A DNA stretch of 17,976 bases from JACCXJ01 sp052387115 (GTDB lineage: Bacteria > Pseudomonadota > Gammaproteobacteria > JACCXJ01): the NCBI GenBank assembly GCA_052387115.1, contig JBQTJM010000273.1, positions 1 to 17,976 on the forward strand, in the 5' to 3' direction. Of this stretch, positions 14,029 through 17,976 are shown piece by piece (within the stretch, counting starts at the first letter, position 1; each line of letters opens with the position of its first letter). The notes beneath the pieces were generated by a model. The model was not told where the DNA came from, did no database searches, and saw only the letters and a program-made list of their open reading frames with translations. A program made the translations under genes and the position numbers.

Positions 14029-17000
14029 GGCTAGAGCGGGTCGGTATTCATGACAACTTCTTTGAGCTCGGAGGGCATTCCCTTCTCGCGACGCAAGTCG
14101 TCTCGCGAGTGCGCCAAGCCTTCGATGTGGATCTGCCGCTGCGTACGCTGTTTGAGTCGCCCGTGATCGCTGAACTGGCTGTGAAGCTGGAGACTGCCAG
14201 AGCGGAGCGTAGAGGTGTCCTGGCCCTGCCACTGGTTGCGGTAGCTCGCGACAGGTTATCACCTTTGTCTTATGCCCAGCAGCGACTGTGGTTTTTAGAT
14301 CAGCTCGAGCCTGGGTGTGTTACGTACAACATCCCAGGAGCAGTGCGGCTTGGAGGGAATCTAGATCGTATAGCTTTGGAGCGTGCCATTAATGAGATAG
14401 TGAGACGGCACGAGGTGTTGCGCACGACGTTCTCCATACAGGATGGGCAGCCAGTGCAAGTGATCGGACCGGATCTTCAGCTTGAGATCCCTGTGGTCGA
14501 CTTGACTGGATTGTCGCAGGCAGATAGAGAAAAGGAGATACAGAGACGCGTCGCGAAAGAGGCCAAGAGGCCGTTTAACTTGGCAGTATGGCCATTGGGG
14601 AGAGTAACTCTCTTGGACATGGGGCTATCACCATTGACCGGAGAGCATGAGTGCGTTCTCTTGTTTGTACTGCACCATATCATTTCCGAGCGCTGGTCCG
14701 CAAACATCCTAGTGTCGGAATTCACAACCTTGTACAAAGCTTTTGCGCAGGGTAAGGCATCACCCTTGCTAGAGCTGCCGATTCAATACGCCGACTACGC
14801 AGTATGGCAGCGGCAGTGGCTGCAGGGGGAGGTGCTGGAGCGGCAGCTCGCTTACTGGAAGGCGCAGCTTGAAGGGATGCCGGCGGTGCTGGAGCTGCCG
14901 ACCGACCGGCCGAGGCCTGTGGTGCAGCGCCATCAAGGGGCGACTTACTGCTTCACAGTGTCTCATTCACTCACCGAGCAGCTCAAGGCCCTAAGCCGGC
15001 GGGAAGGCGCAACGCTGTTCATGGTGTTGCTTGCGGCCTTCAAAGTCTTGCTATCCCGCTACAGCGGGCAGCGGGATATGTGCGTCGGGGCGCCTATTGC
15101 CAACCGCACGCGGGTGGAGCTGGAAGGGTTGATCGGGTTTTTTGTCAATACTTTGGTGTTGCGCACGGATCTCTCGGGCAACCCGCCCTTCACGAAGCTT
15201 TTAAGGCGGGTGCAGAACGTGTGCTTGGGGGCGCAGGAGCACCAAGACCTACCTTTCGAGAAGCTGGTCGAGGAGCTGCAGCCAGTGCGGGACATGAGCC
15301 ATAGCCCGCTCTTTCAGGTGATGGTGGGACTAAATAATACTCCCACGCGTGAGCTGGAAGTTGCGGGCCTGCATGTCAGCACTATGGCAGTGCACACTGG
15401 TACAACCAAATTTGATTTATCGCTAGACCTATCTGAAGGTTGCGAGGGATTAGGTGTCATTATGGAATACAACACTGAAATCTTTGATAGCGTTCGCATA
15501 GAACGGATGGCCGGCCACTTTCAGATGGTGCTATGCAGCATAGCCTCTAAGCCTGACTCTTTAGTCGGTGATCTACAGTTCCTGACCGAGCCGGAGCGTC
15601 GTCAACTGTTCGTCGAGTGGAGCGCCGTCGAGGTGGAGTATCCCAAGGACAAGTGCATTCATGAGATTTTTGAGGAACAGGCTGATCGCACGCCCGAGGC
15701 AGTGGCGGTGGTGCATGAGGATCGACAGCTCACCTATGCCGAGCTCAATGTCCGCGCCAACCAGCTATCGCATCATCTGCGGGCCCAAGGGGTGGGCCCG
15801 GACGTGTTGGTGGGGATCTGCATGGAGCGCTCCTTGGAGATGGTCATTGGAGTCTTGAGCATCCTCAAGGCTGGGGGGGCGTATGTGCCTATTGATCCCA
15901 GCTATCCCAAAGAGCGCATCGCATTAATGGTGGAGGATGCGCGGCCTGAGGTGATTTTGACGCAGGTGGCGTTGCGTGAGTTGTTGCCTCGGCACGCGCG
16001 CGCGCTCTGTTTGGATACCGAATGGGAACAGATTGCGGAGAGAAACCAGAAGAATCTCGGTAATGTTACTGACCCTCACCACCTTGCCTATGTCATCTAT
16101 ACCTCGGGCTCTACCGGAAGACCCAAAGGGGTGGCGGTTACCCATCACAACGTCCGGCGGCTGTTTGCGGCCACCGAGTCTGAATACGTTTTTAGCGCTG
16201 CGGATGTCTGGACGCTGTTTCACTCTTACGCCTTCGACTTTTCGGTATGGGAGCTGTGGGGCGCATTATTGTACGGAGGGCGATTGGTGGTGGTGCCCTA
16301 TTGGGTAAGCCGGTCCCCGGAAGCACTGCATCAACTGCTCAGGGAGCACGGCGTTACGGTACTCAACCAGACCCCTTCGAGTTTCTACCAGTTGGACAGC
16401 GTGGACGCCCGGGCACAGGGAGATGAGCGTTTAGCTTTGCGTTTGATCATGTTCGGCGGCGAAGCCTTGGAGCCGAGGCGTTTACGAGGGTGGTTTGAGC
16501 GGCATGGCGATGAATGGCCACGGCTTGTCAACATGTACGGGATCACGGAGACCACGGTGCACGTGACATGGGCGCCGCTTGGACGAGCTGACTCAGAGGG
16601 GGTGGCCAGCACCATTGGACGTCCTCTGCCCGATTTGGAGGCCTTCATCTTGGATGTTTATGGCAATCCCCTGCCTGTTGGTATTCCGGGTGAGCTCTAC
16701 ATCGGGGGTGCGGGGCTGGCGCGGGGTTATGTGAACCGTCCGGAGCTGACGGCCGAGCGATTCATTCCCAACCCCTTCGGTGAGCGAGAGGGGGAGCGTC
16801 TGTACACAACAGGGGACCTGGCTCGTTACCGGTCGGATGGGAACATTGAGTACCTGGGGCGCATTGATCACCAGGTGAAGATCCGAGGGTTTCGGATTGA
16901 GCTCGGGGAGGTGGAGGCGGCCTTGGTTCGCCACCCCGAGGTCAGGGAGGCGGCGGTCCTCGCGCGGGAGGACAGTCCGGCGGAGAAGCGGTTGGTGGCC

Positions 17001-17525
17001 TATGTGGTGGGCGATCCACCGGTACCTACGGTGGAGGAGTTGCGGGGGCACCTCAAAGAGCGGTTGCCCGAGTACATGGTGCCTTCAGTGTTTGTATTCC
17101 TGGACGCCCTGCCGCTCACCCCCAATGGCAAGGTGGACCGCAAAGCCTTGCCGGCACCGGATGTGAGTGAGCAACTTGCACATCAACATGTCGCTCCCCG
17201 TACTCCTCCGGAAGAGATTCTGGCCAATATCTGGGCCGAGGTGTTGGGGGTAGATCGTATCGGTATTCATGACAACTTCTTTGAGCTCGGGGGACATTCC
17301 CTATTAGCGACACAGGTTGTATCACGAGTGCGCCAGGCCTTCGACGTGGATCTGCTGCTACGCGACTTATTCAACGCGCCTACGGTAGCTGCGTTGGCTC
17401 AAGTCCTCGAGAAGTGCGTCCTAGCAGAAATCGCAACCCTTGACGAATCGGAGGCTGAACGTGTCCTGAAGATGGGTGATCTACAGCCGGGTGTCAAACA
17501 AGACCATCAACCAAGTCTTGTGTGA
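14001..17525 (+). CDS. NRPS continuation: PCP of module 3 plus module 4 (C-A-PCP), threonine-like
   Basis: This frame holds PCP (phosphopantetheine Ser codon at 14079), C (YAQQRLWFL, HHIISERWS from 14673), A (YTSGSTGRPKG, FDFSVWELWGALL, NMYGITETTVHVTW, NGKVDRK) and PCP (Ser codon at 17298). The A pocket reads D-F-W-N-M-G-M-V-H-K, one conservative change from the threonine code D-F-W-N-I-G-M-V-H-K, so Thr is a confident inference. The first in-frame start-like codon is a TTG inside the PCP with no ribosome site, so this is not an independent gene but the 3' part of the NRPS begun at 7786. The C domain has Glu where HHxxxD expects Asp. The protein ends in an acidic tail (AEIATLDESEAERVL) with no thioesterase or reductase. 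The receptor gene follows after 39 bp. Confidence 0.9.
15859..15922 (+). repeat. 64-bp perfect direct repeat, copy 2 (module 4 A domain)
   Basis: This copy is identical to 12665-12728 and encodes the same A2 motif region in the module 4 A domain. A further 45 identical bases link 13623-13667 with 16841-16885, near motif A8, so the duplication covers the A-domain shell on both sides of the divergent core. Confidence 0.9.
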
Positions 17526-17564
17526 ACATCGTGAAATCGAGTGAATAAATAAAGAGAAACAGCC

Positions 17565-17976
17565 ATGATTAGAAGACAAACAGTAACTCTCGTTGTAACC
17601 CTGCTGCTCGTTGCGCTATGCGTAACTTTCTCAACTTTCTCATTGGTTGCGGTAGCGGCTGATGACCCTGACCCTGAGGCTACCGACGCTCGTAACCCAA
17701 CACAGAAGAAAGAACAGGCACAGAAGAATGATCGAGCAACTGGTGAGGAAGTGACGACTCTGCCGGAGATGACCGTCACCGGCGAAGGGTGGGAAGAGAC
17801 CAGCTACACCGTCCCCAACGCCACCACCGCTACCAAAACCGACACGCCCATCATGGAGACGCCGTTCTCGGTGCAGGTGGTGCCGCAGCAGGTGTTGCAG
17901 GACCAACAGGTCTTCCGGCTGGAGAAGGCGTTGCAGAACGTCAGTGGTGTGATCCAATTTCCTGCGAATCAGAACA
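17565..17976 (+). CDS. TonB-dependent siderophore receptor, N-terminal part (runs off the window)
   Basis: The frame is open from ATG 17565 to the window end, 137 codons. It begins with a signal peptide (MIRR, then a hydrophobic stretch to VAVAA, probable cleavage near residue 31-32). A charged spacer (33-62) and a TonB box (TLPEMTVTG, 65-73) follow, then the start of the plug domain (SYTVPNATTATKTDTPIMET, FSVQVVPQQVL, ALQNVSGV), which is characteristic of siderophore receptors. The short distance to the TonB box leaves no room for a FecA-type signalling domain. Receptors of this kind bring ferric siderophores across the outer membrane using TonB energy. The 39-bp gap after the NRPS suggests co-transcription and use of the cluster's own product. 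AAAGAG upstream is only a weak ribosome site. Confidence 0.92.
   Translation, partial: MIRRQTVTLVVTLLLVALCVTFSTFSLVAVAADDPDPEATDARNPTQKKEQAQKNDRATGEEVTTLPEMTVTGEGWEETSYTVPNATTATKTDTPIMETPFSVQVVPQQVLQDQQVFRLEKALQNVSGVIQFPANQN

Noticed and set aside
17526..17564. Fur box or terminator before the TonB receptor
   Set aside because: The 39-bp gap has no GATAAT-type palindrome and no stem followed by a T run.

Overview
The window is almost entirely one strand-consistent non-ribosomal peptide synthetase (NRPS) operon from a Gram-negative bacterium. An outer-membrane TonB-dependent receptor at the right edge, GC-rich coding sequence and short palindromic repeats of a kind common in proteobacteria suggest a proteobacterium, possibly gammaproteobacterial; the sequence alone does not fix the genus. 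All supported genes lie on the + strand.

Layout: 1-150 is the probable 3' end of an upstream gene. 151-289 is a non-coding leader with two tandem palindromes that look like operator or activator sites. 290-541 encodes an MbtH-like adenylation chaperone. 560-6130 encodes a loading NRPS: fatty acyl-AMP ligase (FAAL), acyl carrier protein, condensation (C), adenylation (A), peptidyl carrier (PCP). 6134-7783 encodes a CmlA-type diiron beta-hydroxylase with a metallo-beta-lactamase fold. 7786-17525 is a three-module NRPS (C-A-PCP three times) split by an apparent one-base frameshift near 13961-13965. 17565 to the end is the N-terminus of a TonB-dependent siderophore-type receptor.

Proposed logic: the FAAL activates a fatty acid and loads the adjacent ACP. 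The first C domain joins it to residue 1, and three further modules extend the chain. By active-site residues read by eye, modules 1 and 2 carry the same unassigned code (D-S-A-L-I-A-E-V-W-K), module 3 resembles Gln/Glu codes (D-A-W-K-F-G-C-I-D-K), and module 4 is threonine-like (D-F-W-N-M-G-M-V-H-K). The hydroxylase probably beta-hydroxylates one or both residues made by modules 1 and 2 while PCP-bound. The expected product is an acylated, beta-hydroxylated tetrapeptide, plausibly an amphiphilic siderophore given the receptor. No thioesterase, reductase or epimerase domain is visible, so release must be encoded elsewhere.

Most unusual points: several palindromic repeats sit in frame inside the loading NRPS, one directly after its start codon. 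The big NRPS is a mosaic of GC-rich, near-identical blocks and AT-richer divergent blocks, including the whole specificity core of module 3. A single missing C in a C-run separates module 3's A domain from its PCP. The module 4 C domain has HHxxxE in place of HHxxxD.
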